From: Oncomelania hupensis
Lineage: Eukaryota; Mollusca; Gastropoda; Littorinimorpha; Pomatiopsidae
Assembly (NCBI GenBank): GCA_036898135.1
Contig: CM072513.1
Location: 19,156,286 to 19,220,285, forward strand
DNA length: 64,000 bases
Direction of reading: 5' to 3'
Shown here: positions 34,000 to 44,799 of the stretch, piece after piece
Layout: every line of letters begins with the position of its first letter
How positions within the stretch are numbered: position 1 is the stretch's first letter
Made by a program: the position numbers and the translations under genes
The notes under the pieces: model-generated
What the model saw: the letters and a program-made list of their open reading frames with translations, nothing else
Database searches by the model: none
What the model was told of the DNA's origin: nothing

Positions 34000-35280
34000 T
34001 GGTAAGAGATGATTAAACATTGCTTAGCCTGGCTTGGTTACAATAGTGACTCAGATGTATAAGTGTTAGTATAACGTTGGCACGTGCGATACACATTCGC
34101 CTGGTCAGCAGTCACTAGCCGGCAAAGTTTATAGTCTGCATAGACAGACAATGACGCATACACATGGGCAGGCATTCTTTGTGTGCAAGACCATGATTAG
34201 TTTTGACCACGTGATAGGTACTGGGGCGCGGTCAGTCACGTGGTAATGACGTAGGAATTAAGGCATCTCCTTATGTAGAGGGATGTTTCCTGGGAAACTT
34301 GTGTTATAAAACCCAGGACGGACAAAGGAGTCGCTCTCTTATCTCTGACCTCCTGCTTCGTCCAGACCTCTCTTCTGTATAGAATGCTAGAGCTTAGGGC
34401 AGTCAGTATATAATATGTAGTGAATTTAATAATGTAAAGAGACTGCGGCTCTCTTCTCTTGTGCATAATGGGTTAGGATGTGTGTAGGATATTTACTACA
34501 AAGCTTGGTGGCTTGCATTTAGTAGTTGTTTAATTGGTGATTTTGTTATTTAGAGGCAAAAGTGAGATTGAAAGTTAATCAGTAAATGAGCTGATAAATA
34601 AGTTAGGGTTGGTCGGTTCTAAGGGTGTGTGCATAGCTTAGATTGCTGTTTTAGTCTATTACTGTTAGTATAGGGTGAAAGTTCGTGATTTCAATGGAGG
34701 AAAGAAGGGCGAAAGAAACTGAAAAGATGCGGTAAGAAACAAGGAATTTATTTGACTATTATTTGCATTGTTAGTTAGAATATATGTGCATGCGAGTTTT
34801 ATGTTTCTTGGTTGACATGTATTAGTTAGATTATTAAAATTGTATAAAAAATGGAGACAAGCTGTAGTTTATTGTGATTTATTTGAGCGCGTGGCAAACC
34901 CTTTTGGAACGGCAGTGAGACTGATTCTATTTTGTTTGTCTTGTATATTATAATTTGGTTTGTCATGCCCGTTCCCCGTACAAGTACAGAATTAAGTAGT
35001 TTAGATTGACTCTCACAAGATAACGCAAATATAGGGACGCGTTACAATAATCTGCGATCGGTTAAAGCGACAACCATTCAGTGAACCAGTGAAATAGATG
35101 CTAGGCAACAAAAGGCAACCTACTTTGAGAATAAAACCAAGGATGGCTTGCAACAAGTAACAACAGTTATTGATGTGCTTCCTGTCACGGGTATTCCTCC
35201 CTCACACCCCCCCCCTCTCACCCCATATTCTCTCTCTCTCACTCTCTCTCTTTCCCTCCTCCCCCTCCCAATTCTTACCT
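34000..35280 (+). other. unassigned 1.3 kb with a promoter-like segment
   Basis: TGTTATAAAACCCAGG at about 34300 is followed by a pyrimidine-rich CTCTCTTATCTCTGACCTCC stretch, a combination seen in LTR promoters. CACGTG boxes occur at 34207 and 34237. GTTACAATA occurs at 34037 and CGTTACAATAA at 35039, but no matched LTR pair, primer site or gag-pol reading was found. Possibly a solo LTR; equally plausible as unique intergenic DNA. Confidence 0.25.
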
Positions 35281-35310
35281 TATTATTATATAAGCGCTTC
35301 TCTCTCTTTT

Positions 35311-35613
35311 CGGGTGTCGGATAGCGCAGTGGTTGGAACACTCGATACTGTGTCGCAAGTTAAGCACCGTCCAGTGCGGTTAGCACTTGGATTGGTGACC
35401 GCAAAACGTGAAGCGACAAATAACAACGCCCCCAGTTGACTCAACTGTGACTGAGTACCTACTCTCTTAAGGGTGGGGAAGGTAAAACAGCGAGGGAGAG
35501 AGATGGGCATCACTTTCATTACGCTGGCCCAAGAAAAGTGTGATCTCCAACATCACGCTCCCCTACGGCCACAAGGCTATGGGACTACCTTTACCTTCAC
35601 CTTTACCTCTCTT
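35311..35613 (+). mobile_element. composite SINE with tRNA-like A box and 5S rRNA-like segment
   Basis: A box TAGCGCAGTGG (35322-35332) is followed at 35356-35402 by GCAAGTTAAGCACCGTCC and GGTTAGCACTTGGATTGGTG then ACCGC. This closely matches the internal control region of animal 5S rRNA (AAGTTAAGCA, GGTTAGTACTTGGATGGGTGACCGC as two known blocks). The rest of a 5S gene is missing, so it is not a functional rRNA gene. The body then reads GAGTACCTACTCTCTTAAGG, GAGGGAGAGAGATGGGCA, and ends in a CTTTACC-type tail (35587-35607). 5S-derived SINE heads are known in animals; the combination with a tRNA-type A box is my inference. Confidence 0.65.
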
Positions 35614-36016
35614 TTCACGCCACGCCCCACCGCCGTAGCTCAAGTGGTAAAGCGTTCACATGGCGACCCAGGTTCGAGTCCCGTGGTGGGCTAAATAAAA
35701 AGTGGCCATTTTCACTGTCCATTTTAGCAGTATGATTGCTCTGGTGGTTCAGAGTTGATTTAGGTCCCTACCCCTTGTTCCCTGGGATGGTTATCCCCGT
35801 CTGCCATATCGCCAATGGTGGGTGTAGACGTTAAACCTCAATTTTCATTCACGCCACTTCCCTCCCTTTCATTGCATAAGTCACCCGACTGCAACGCAAT
35901 AGTAGTGATGAATAATACAAACACCAACCTTCCCGACAAAAAGCGCAAACGGAATTTTTATACGAGTGTTCAAGTGTGTGGCGATCATCAGTGCGCTCCA
36001 ATAAGCAATATTAAGT
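35610..36016 (+). repeat. interspersed repeat F, copy 2, interrupted by a SINE
   Basis: Same sequence order as 19454-19630, but split after CTCTTTTCACGCC by the 224-bp SINE at 35624-35847. It resumes ACTTCCCTCCCTTTC and runs to a C18 run beginning at 36018. Confidence 0.8.
35624..35847 (+). mobile_element. tRNA-derived SINE with perfect 10-bp target duplication
   Basis: TTCACGCCAC at 35614-35623 and 35848-35857 flanks the 224-bp insert exactly. The head has A box TAGCTCAAGTGG and a consensus B box GGTTCGAGTCC. The acceptor-like arms CCCACCG and GTGGTGGG still pair, but the anticodon arm is shortened. The 3' end reads GGTGGGTGTAGACGTTAAAC. Paralogous repeat F at 19454 has the site without insert (TTCACGCCTC), so this is a clean, relatively young insertion. 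Confidence 0.9.
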
Positions 36017-36729
36017 TCCCCCCCCCCCCCCCCCCTCCATTTTTTTGTTGTTGTCTTATCTTCTCATTCTCAATATTTTAAAAATTAAAAAAAAAAGAAG
36101 ACCGGAAGTAACTAATTAACTGACACTAATGATGAAGTAAACAGTTACCGACCCTATACATTCTTCTCCATTACCTAACAAGTCTATTACTGTACTATAG
36201 TATTGTGCCTAAGATCTAAGATCAGCACTAACGCTACCACAGTCGATTACGTATTACCGCATTGTGAAACTCCTGCACTGCTATCCCGGATGTTAAAAGG
36301 GACCCAATTGGATGGCCTTGTTTACTTTGGGCGAGAATGAACTTAGCCAAACAATGGCCTTGGTCTTACATAAAACACGGATCAAGATTGCGTTCGTTGC
36401 TCAAAACCCAGCGCTAAAAAGTTGGACTTTTCCCATTTCAGCTTTGACAGGGAGCTATTTTCCTTGTTTAACGGTACACCAATAAGCTATACATACACGA
36501 TTCACTACATAGTTATAGCGCAAAAAAAAAGGTAGCTGGCGATGGCTATTAATAGGCGCAAAAACTACGGAATGTATTGATTAAAAAAAATAACTATACA
36601 TACGAAAGTTTTTTTCGGGGGGTAGGACGGGGGAGTGGGGGGATGGGGGATTTAGTGGTGCAACATTGTAAATGTTCATGTTGAGGGAACGTGATCAATG
36701 TGGGTCCTTTTCACCAATCCAGGTACAGG

Positions 36730-36774
<45 letters not shown>

Positions 36775-37305
36775 TAAAAACACACCAAGCTGAATTAAAA
36801 ATAAGCTGAATTAAAAATAACTGTCTTTGCGAGAGTGTGACAAAATAAAGTGTAGCATTTCGACACTTGATCTGCTACAGGCAAGCCAACATACACTTTC
36901 GCGTATGACTTGCATTACAATAATAAGTTTACCAATCTTCAGCTCTGAAAACATGTACCGAACGGAAATCTACACCATCCAATTCATAATGCAATGCCAA
37001 GCAAATGGGTGGCGAAACTGAACTCTTCTTGGTTTAAACGTAAATGCGCATTCAACAAACCAGATAATAAATTAAGACAAAGTACCAGGGCGCACAACAA
37101 CTCTAGGCTTAATTGAGTTCTATCCAAATAATAAATAATATATCAAAAACGTCTCCGGCGGACAACTCTTGAACTGCAACCAACAAACAAAACCATTTGT
37201 GCAAATGCAAGAAAAGTGCAAATTAGAAATAAATAAATTACACAAAATGAGGTAAATCGAGTTAGTTAGTTAGTCATTGTGTATAGGGAGGGTCCTGGGG
37301 CCGTA
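36017..37305. other. spacer with poly-C, poly-T and (CA)n
   Basis: C18 at 36018-36035, T/A runs to 36100, G-rich patch 36616-36650 and a (CA)n tract at 36737-36775. No gene or RNA recognised. Confidence 0.5.
36737..36779. repeat. (CA)n microsatellite
   Basis: ACACAC tract with an AAAC interruption. Confidence 0.93.
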
Positions 37306-37850
37306 TGCATGAAAAAGAAATAGAGCAATTATTCCGGAATTGGCAGTTATTCCAGATTTGCAGACCACAATTTCATATGCACGAAAACGAAATTGCGTCG
37401 TCTCTTTTCTTACCCTGGTATAAAGTTATACCAAAATCTCAGTCGGGATAAATCTTACTTCTGTTTCATTCGCTGAAACACTGGCCGATGTTATTGTGTA
37501 TCGGCAAGACCGCAGACGACAATACGCCAGAAATCGCATTTTTGTGATCGATTTCACCCTTTGCAAAAATTTGATGATGTGGAACTATACGACAAATTCA
37601 GATTCAAAAGGAACATTATAGACCTAACGGACGAAATTTCTGAGGACATACAAGTCGTGAATCGGCACGGATCTTTGCCACCATAAGTTCGTTCGTTTGT
37701 TAAAAAAATTAATGTCCGCAGATCTGTGAGCATATAAGAAACGTAAATATTATATTAAATGTTAATTAGGATGTGTATAAATATGTTTTGAGGCCACTTC
37801 CTTTCAGGACCACATTAAAATCACGAGGCGAAAAACAATCGGGGAAGGGA
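37306..37850 (+). mobile_element. Harbinger-type element fragment
   Basis: Begins with GGGGCCGTATGCATGAAAAA, which resembles the GGGGATTTATGCATGAAA terminus of the 15.8-kb Harbinger-like element. It contains a transposase N-terminal fossil at 37464-37684. The 3' part is lost: LINE copy L3 begins 5 bp after this segment and may have inserted into it. Confidence 0.55.
37464..37684 (+). pseudogene. HARBI1-like transposase N-terminal fossil
   Basis: The first frame reads ADVIVYRQDRRRQYARNRIF, then the frame shifts near an A5 run (about 37566) and continues FDDVELYDKFRFKRNII, DLTDEISEDIQVVNRHG and SLPP before a stop at 37682. Arg-rich start, RNRIF, a D-x-E-L-Y-x-K-F-R-F block and a DI...NR.GSL block in this order are characteristic of PIF/Harbinger transposases before the DDE domain. 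The catalytic domain is absent. One frameshift plus a stop show it is dead. Similarity to the 17.8-kb fossil is at family level only. Confidence 0.75.
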
Positions 37851-37854
37851 CAGT

Positions 37855-39118
37855 TCTATCCTATCCTATCCTATCCTATCCCGTAACTCGAAAGTCGTTG
37901 ATGATCGTCTAACCAGCGTACTCCATCTTTCCCTGTCCTCAGCAACCGTCATGGCCTCGCTCAGCGTCAAGCCAGTCCATTATCGAATCTTTTCATCCCA
38001 CCTCTTTTTCTTCCTCATTGTACCGTGCCTTGCAGGATGGTCTTTGCAAGGTCTGATGCTCTGGTGACGTGTGCACACCATCGGAGTTTCCGTTTCTTCA
38101 CCACTGTGAGCATGTCATCGTGTTGTCCAATGGCTTGTGTGATGGTCTGTCGTGCTTCGTCGTTGGTGATTGCTGGGTATAAGAAATACCCAGAAGTCTT
38201 CTATAGAACCTCATCTTCATACTTCGTATTCTTTGTTGTAGGTCTGCGTTGAGAGTCCATGTTTCGCAAGCGTATATCAAGATGGAGATGACAAAGTCCT
38301 GAGCGCAGCAGCCTTACCTTGGAAAGTAGACGGATGGTCCTTTCATTCCAAATGGGGTTTAACCTTGTCAGGACAGCAGTTGTTTGTGCGATCCTAGAGA
38401 GGACTTCCTGTCGGGACCCATTGTCCGATACAATGGATTCTAAATATCTGAAGCTATTCACTGTTTTGAGGGATTGGCCTTGGACTTTGATGTCCATGCT
38501 GATGCCATTGGTGTTGTTGGTCATCATTTTGGTATTCTCTGCACTTATTTCATTCCAAAGGCTCTGGAGATGGTGTCAAACCTTTGTACCAGCTGTTCAA
38601 GTTCTTGTTCCTCTCCAGCCAATCCATCACTGTCATCCGCAAAACGGAGGTTGGAGATTGCTCTTCCCCCTATACTGTGTCTTCGTGAATTGCAAGGGTA
38701 TCTGACATGCTGCGTTCTAAGAAGATGTTGAAGAGTGTTGGAGAAAGTAGGCACCCTTTGACGCACGCCGATTGTTGTTCTGAACCAGTTCCCGATGGCG
38801 CGGTTGTGAAGGACTGCACTGGTAGCCTTGTCATACAGGCGTTTGATGACTTCAATAACCTCAGGGCTGATGTTGTACCCACAGAGCTGCATGCCAGACT
38901 AGATCAATAGATCAAAAGCTTTCTTGAAGTCTACAAATACATGATACAGATGTTGTTGGTGTTGTGGGTATTTCTCGCAGATTATTCTGAGGTTGAAAAT
39001 CTGCTCAGTGGTACTTCGCCCTGCCCTGAATCCTGCTTGTTCTTCAGCTATGATTTGTTCAGCTCGAAGTTTCAAACTGTTGAGTATTATTTTAAGGAGG
39101 ACTTTGCTGGGATGGTAA
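37855..39118 (-). pseudogene. LINE copy L3, reverse transcriptase to 3' end
   Basis: The most informative LINE copy. On the minus strand, from high to low coordinates: EEQAGFRAGRSTTEQIFNLR (fingers), HVFVDFKKAFD (motif A with its catalytic Asp, about 38920), YNISPEVIEVIKRLYDKATS, WFRTTIGVRQ, RFADDSDGLAGEEQEL (motif C, both Asp kept, about 38630), then the ISRIAQTTA-type linker and YACETWTL, FYRRLLGISYTQ and the start of the C-terminal block to 37950. It ends (low coordinate) in the CGGGATAGGATAGG tail at 37855-37885. Frameshifts separate at least four pieces and a stop follows motif A. The endonuclease is absent through 5' truncation. Confidence 0.9.
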
Positions 39119-39265
39119 ACTGAGTATTACAGTACTGACAACGAGTGGAGTGACACACACAAACACTTAAGTCTGAGAAGGACAAGAAAACTATTGGACA
39201 GGAACCATAATGTACTTAGAATGGAGAAAATAAAAAAAATGTATCAGTTTCTGCGCTCCGAGCTG

Positions 39266-40189
<924 letters not shown>

Positions 40190-40524
40190 ATAGTCGGATG
40201 AGAGTATAAACCGAGGTCTAGTCTGTGTCGCATACATTCCATCATAACGGACTTTAAAGATCCTGACGCTCATGTCCTAGACGGGTGAGTGCTGGTGACA
40301 AGAACACACCCAGCATGCACCGAGGTCCTTCTCCCCCATCCCTGGCTGCACAGGATTGTGCTCAGTTGTCTGGAGCGTTATTACGATGCGCCTAAAAGGC
40401 TGCAAGTTGGCGCCTCGGGCGGCTTGAGTTAGATCCTGTATCGGCCAGCGCCTTGAGCAGCTCTTGACCTGGAAAAGCGCTATATATAAACGAATAAATA
40501 AATAAATAAATAAATAAATAAATA
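40190..40524 (+). mobile_element. SINE-like family B, copy B4
   Basis: Full-length by comparison with B1 and B3: GTCGGATGAGAGTATAAACC at the start, GCGGCTTGAGTTAGATCC-type core, GGAAAAGCGCTATATATAAA end and an AAAT7 tail. It is followed 42 bp later by an inverted copy (B5). Confidence 0.88.
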
Positions 40525-40565
40525 TACAATGTTCATAGTATTTATTGTTTTATTATATTTTATTA

Positions 40566-40862
40566 TATAACGCCTTTTCTCGCTCAGGAGCTGATGAAAG
40601 CGCTGGCCGATACAGGATACAGGATCTAGCTCAAGCCGCACGTGGCGCCCACTTGCAAACTTTTGGCGCAGTCTGACGCCCAGACGACTGAGCACAATCC
40701 TGGGCGACCGGGGATGGAGAGAAGGGACCTAGTGCAGGAGGGTGTATTTGTATTGCCGACACTCACCCGTTTAGGACATGAGCGTCAGGATCTTCAATGT
40801 CCATGCGATGGAATACGTGTGTGCACAGAATAGACCTCGGTTTATACTCTCATCCGAAGGAA
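40566..40862 (-). mobile_element. SINE-like family B, inverted copy B5
   Basis: Minus-strand copy, reading CCTTCGGATGAGAGTATAAA to the GCGTTATATAATAAAA end at 40566. With B4 it forms a tail-to-tail inverted pair of about 300-bp arms around a 41-bp A/T-rich spacer, able to form a long hairpin if transcribed. Confidence 0.88.
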
Positions 40863-42021
40863 TAGTACCTGATACAAGCTATGTGCAGCATACAATGCTA
40901 ATACTGTTGATAATACAAGCTATGTGCAGTACACAAAGCTATTGTTCATAGTAAATGCTATACTTATTGTACATTTTGAGGATCTACACTAGTACAGCAT
41001 AGAAACCTTTGTCCGAGGTCCGATCGATGCATGGCGCAGTCCTAAACAAACTGTTACAGGCTACAGCAGTTACCCAGATCAAAGCGCGTTGTAATCGCTG
41101 GTTCTGTTCCAGACTTCTGGCGGTTTTAGTAGTAGTGTACGCAGCAATGTGCAGAGCTCTTCTCTACCCACAGAACTATATGGAATATAGCCACGACCTT
41201 TCCTTTGAAATAACACAGAAAGCTAGAAAAGCTACCCCAGCTAACCACGGAGCTATCCAGTCTGACGGTGGTTTTCCATTGTGGCGCACGGACAAGGTAC
41301 TAAGTAAAAGCAAGGACCACATACAGGATTTTCAACAAAATTATTGCCTGACCCAATTACATGCGTTTAGATAAGATGATACATGTTTTCTACAAATAGA
41401 ACCAGAGAAATAAATATATTTGGAGTCAATGACCGTCAAATTAATTGATTGCTTTATTTACCCAAGTACACTTTTATTTATTTATTTATTTATTTATTTT
41501 AAAAATAACAGGTCTTTGTGACCTGCAATTCGTTTTTTATCAACAAAGTAACCTTGCTATTGACTAATCTTCCCCAGGAACAACGTCCACCTTCAACCTA
41601 TACCTACTGTTCCACTGTTCTTGGACACTCAAAGATAGTAATCAAAGTATGCCAGTATATTTGAAGATATACTACACAACATACTATCTAATACTAAATG
41701 TTCAAAGAGAATTTTAAATAAGAAAAAAGTTCCAACTGTCGATTTCAAACGTTTTTAGTACGGAGCATTAAAGGCAAATGCAAATAAACCGATAATTTAT
41801 GCACACCAATTCGGAACTGTTCAAGACAGATAACAGAATCAGTTAATAGAGATTTTAAAGGTCTTCAACGTCAATAAAGTGGCTGGTAGCCAAAATATTC
41901 CTCGCGACAATCGCCATTTCAAAAAGAGCTCTCATTAAAACACATGAAGTGCAGCGTGTGTTACAAATTTCGCTGGACAACACCTCTTTCAATAGCTGGT
42001 CGCGCATGCTTTAAAAAAAAC

Positions 42022-42022
<1 letters not shown>
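40863..42022. other. unassigned DNA including a 121-codon open frame
   Basis: ACAAGCTATGTGCAG(C/T)A is duplicated at 40873 and 40916. The plus-strand frame 41009-41374 (121 codons) has normal amino-acid diversity and a hydrophobic LLAVLVVVYAAMCRALL stretch, but no recognised motif, splice context or neighbour supports it. A (TTTA)n patch lies at 41470-41500. Confidence 0.35.
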
Positions 42023-42058
<36 letters not shown>

Positions 42059-42066
42059 ACACACAC
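42023..42066. repeat. (CA)n microsatellite
   Basis: ACAC tract of about 40 bp with one GT interruption. Confidence 0.93.
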
Positions 42067-42837
42067 ATTTGTAACGCATTCTGCACTCTTTATATATATG
42101 TATATATATATAATCGTAATGATTTTCCTTATTGTTGTGTAAATGTGTGAGAATTGTGCTTTGAGTCGATTTTCTATGGGGGAAAAGCGCTATATAAGTA
42201 TCCTTATAATTATAATAGTAGTAATAATACTATCAGTATAATTATTATAACTATTAATATTATTTAATATTTCATTGAAAACAACTTTTTGGCATCCCCA
42301 GAAAGGAAACATTTCAACGCATCTGCCTTCTTGTAGACATTTCCAGGTTGTTGCTAATGCAGTGTCACAAATGTTCCGCGACAAAGGCCATTGCGGTGCT
42401 GTTGCAGAAGCATGTAGTGCCAACGTTATTTAAGGTGTTACAGGCTTGTGACTTAACCAAAGTGGTCAGGCAAGCTCTTTTTCTCCACGCTCTCACGATC
42501 ATATTACATCCATACCCTGCCAATCCATGCCCGATTTTAATGCAACCAAGACAGAGCCTCACATTAACAAAGAGCCTGTGCAGCTCTATCCTTCACTGTT
42601 CAGAAGTAGAGACGGGTGTACATATACTATACAGTATACAGCACGCTCATAATACAAATCAGTTTTACAGACTTTTATTTCGCAACAACAGGTTAACATT
42701 TCAATTCAGGGTTCAATCCCACAAGAAGCCCATGAGGGGGTAAGTGGGGAGGGGGGGGGGCTTAAAAGTCTAGAGCAAGCAAAGGTATACAGGCAGAATA
42801 TACACATACAAGTTTTTGCCGCCGCTGAAATGACTTA
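42067..42837 (+). other. spacer with an isolated GCGCTATATAAG retroposon end
   Basis: GGGGGAAAAGCGCTATATAA at about 42179 followed by ATTATAATAGTAGTAATAAT looks like a severely truncated retroposon tail. A 131-codon plus-strand frame (42348-42743) has no recognised motif. Confidence 0.45.
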
Positions 42838-43165
42838 GGCTACGTTCATGCTAAGCCCGGCAAGTTGCCGTCAGCCAGTTGCCGTCACCAGTGTTCACGG
42901 TAGAGCCCGAAGTTGCTGTCCGGCGAATTGCTGCCACACTTTACTTTGTATACAAAGATGGCGCTTTGACCAGCCAGCCGGTTTTTTTTGTGACATGCGA
43001 CAAAGCATTTTGCTGGCTGACGGCAGCCGACGGCAACTGGCTGGCAGCGTGAACGTGCATCGCCGGCTTTCATGGTGGGAAAGAAGAAAAGGGCATTACC
43101 ACAGATTCCAACCAGTGGCCGGCGGCAGCCGACGTCAAATTGCCGGGTTTAGCATGAACGTACCC
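42838..43165. mobile_element. about 328-bp MITE with 30-bp TIRs
   Basis: Left end GGCTACGTTCATGCTAAGCC (42838) and CGGCAAGTTGCCGTC match the inverted right end GACGTCAAATTGCCGGGTTT and AGCATGAACGTACCC (to 43165). Internal GCCGTCAGCCAGTTGCCGTC-type motif is also present inverted near 43020-43045, making much of the element self-complementary. Imperfect TGACTTA (left) and TGACTGT (right) flanks may be a decayed target duplication. No transposase; superfamily unresolved. Confidence 0.8.
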
Positions 43166-43890
43166 TGACTGTTTCATTCATTTGTCAGTCCATCGCACAC
43201 TAAATTATATGGTCAACACTTCTAGTGTCCACATAACCCGAGATATTATTACGACGGAACACATGCCTGCGTATGACTGCATAAGTAATAATTTTCTTCA
43301 AATGATAAATGAATTAATTAATCCGATCAATTCATTAATACGATCATAAAAATCAATGAATTAATTCGTTCACAAAAAAAATGAATGAATGAATTCGCTC
43401 ATATAAATAATGTGTTACAACGTGTGCGATTGGATCCATTTTTAGTTTCAGGACTAAATTAAGGCGATAGGATGAACTGAGACGTGTTTAGGTTGCGTTA
43501 CAATTTGATGATTATATACGTTGGAGAGAGTAATTAACAGTACAATATAGCATAGGAGGAATTAATCTGACACATGAACATGGCTAGAACGGCAATACTA
43601 CGCATGTAGCTCGTAGCAGGCGCGCTCCCAGCGCTGAAAGCGGAAATGTGTTGACGTCATTAATCTCTGATGGTGGCGGTTGAGGAAACACTTACTAAAG
43701 GGTCAAGTCTGCTACTAAGCAGGTGACAGCTAATCATGGGTGGAAGCGGGGTGGAGGGAGTAGGGTGAGGGTGTACTTGGATGGGTGAGATAAGGAGAGA
43801 GAGAAAGTCCAGACAACACATTTAAAGGGCCCCGAGATCACTATTTTTTAATGTTACTTATAAATCCAGTACAAAACATACGTGCACGCA

Positions 43891-43892
<2 letters not shown>
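43166..43892. other. unassigned spacer with AATTAATT-rich patch
   Basis: ATGAATTAATTCG-like motifs recur three or four times at 43305-43400. G-rich patch at 43738-43780. No gene recognised. Confidence 0.45.
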
Positions 43893-43972
<80 letters not shown>

Positions 43973-44045
43973 GGATTTTTATATAGCGGGTACTCCAGCC
44001 TATGACCAGACTCACCACGCTTTACATAGTCATTACATATAAATA
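43893..44045 (-). mobile_element. SINE family D 3' end with (AAT)n tail, copy D2
   Basis: On the minus strand GTAAAGCGTGGTGAGTCTGG and GGAGTACCCGCTATATAAAA precede a pure tail that reads (AAT)26 on the plus strand (43893-43970). It aligns with D1 (4.04 kb) and D3 (58.0 kb). Confidence 0.75.
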
Positions 44046-44110
44046 CAAGCACATGGTAAAACATCGCTTTTGCTACAATACACCAAAAGACGGAACAGTA
44101 AAGGTTCAAA

Positions 44111-44515
44111 CTATTTACAACTATGTACACAAATTACAAAAAAGACAGAAATAGACTATTTACAACTATGTACACAAATGGCAAAAAAGACAGAAATAGA
44201 CTATTTACAACTATGTACACAAATGGCAAAAAAGACAGAAATAGACTATTTACAACTATGTACACAAATGGCAAAAAAGACAGAAATAGACTATTTACAA
44301 CTATGTACACAAATGGCAAAAAAGACAGAAATAGACTATTTACAACTATGTACACAAATGGCAAAAAAGACAGAAATAGACTATTTACAACTATGTACAC
44401 AAATGGCAAAAAAGACAGAAATAGACTATTTACAACTATGTACACAAATGGCAAAAAAGACAGAAATAGACTATTTACAACTATGTACACAAATGGCAAA
44501 AAAGACAGAATACAT
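44111..44515. repeat. 45-bp tandem array, 9 units
   Basis: Units of CTATTTACAACTATGTACAC + AAATGGCAAAAAAGACAGAA + ATAGA start at 44111, 44156, 44201 and so on to 44471. Units 2 to 8 are identical as read; the first carries TTACAA for TGGCAA. Because 45 is divisible by three, two plus frames (166 and 162 codons) and one minus frame (148 codons) stay open. The homogeneity indicates recent expansion or gene-conversion-like homogenisation. I do not call a protein. Confidence 0.97.
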
Positions 44516-44799
44516 GGTAAGCAATCTTCACCAGCTGTCGCATCCTCAACAAGTAATTTCCAACATGTAATTTCTACCAAACATAATCTTCCCGTCGAAG
44601 CACTGAAATAATGATGAGTCGGTAGTTTTGTGACTTAAAGTACAGACTGCTTTGTCATCTGAACCACACCATCCTAATGCGACCCTGTGACGACAAAGCA
44701 AAGCAAGTGCTTTTTTTTTTTCTCTCCCTAAAATACAATCACGCAAAACAAACAAATTAACCACAACCAACCCACAATGAGACGCATCGTCAATGTCAA
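44516..44799. other. spacer between tandem array and TIR element
   Basis: No recognised feature apart from a T11 run near 44711. Confidence 0.4.

Noticed and set aside
34000..35045. LTR retrotransposon
   Set aside because: Promoter-like motifs are present but no TG...CA ends with target duplication, no primer-binding site and no gag or pol similarity were found.
35356..35402. 5S rRNA gene
   Set aside because: Only the internal control region portion is present and it continues into a SINE body.
38025..38731. Plus-strand frames of 75-128 codons
   Set aside because: Antisense shadows of the minus-strand LINE L3.
43412..43515. Possible LTR-like TGTTACA...TGTTACA pairing (GTTACAACG and GCGTTACAA)
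   Set aside because: Only about 100 bp apart and no further LTR features.
44070..44611. Repeat protein of 162-166 codons with 15-residue units
   Set aside because: Two plus frames and a minus frame are open for the same reason (45-bp unit). No promoter, splice or signal context, and it adjoins a SINE tail.
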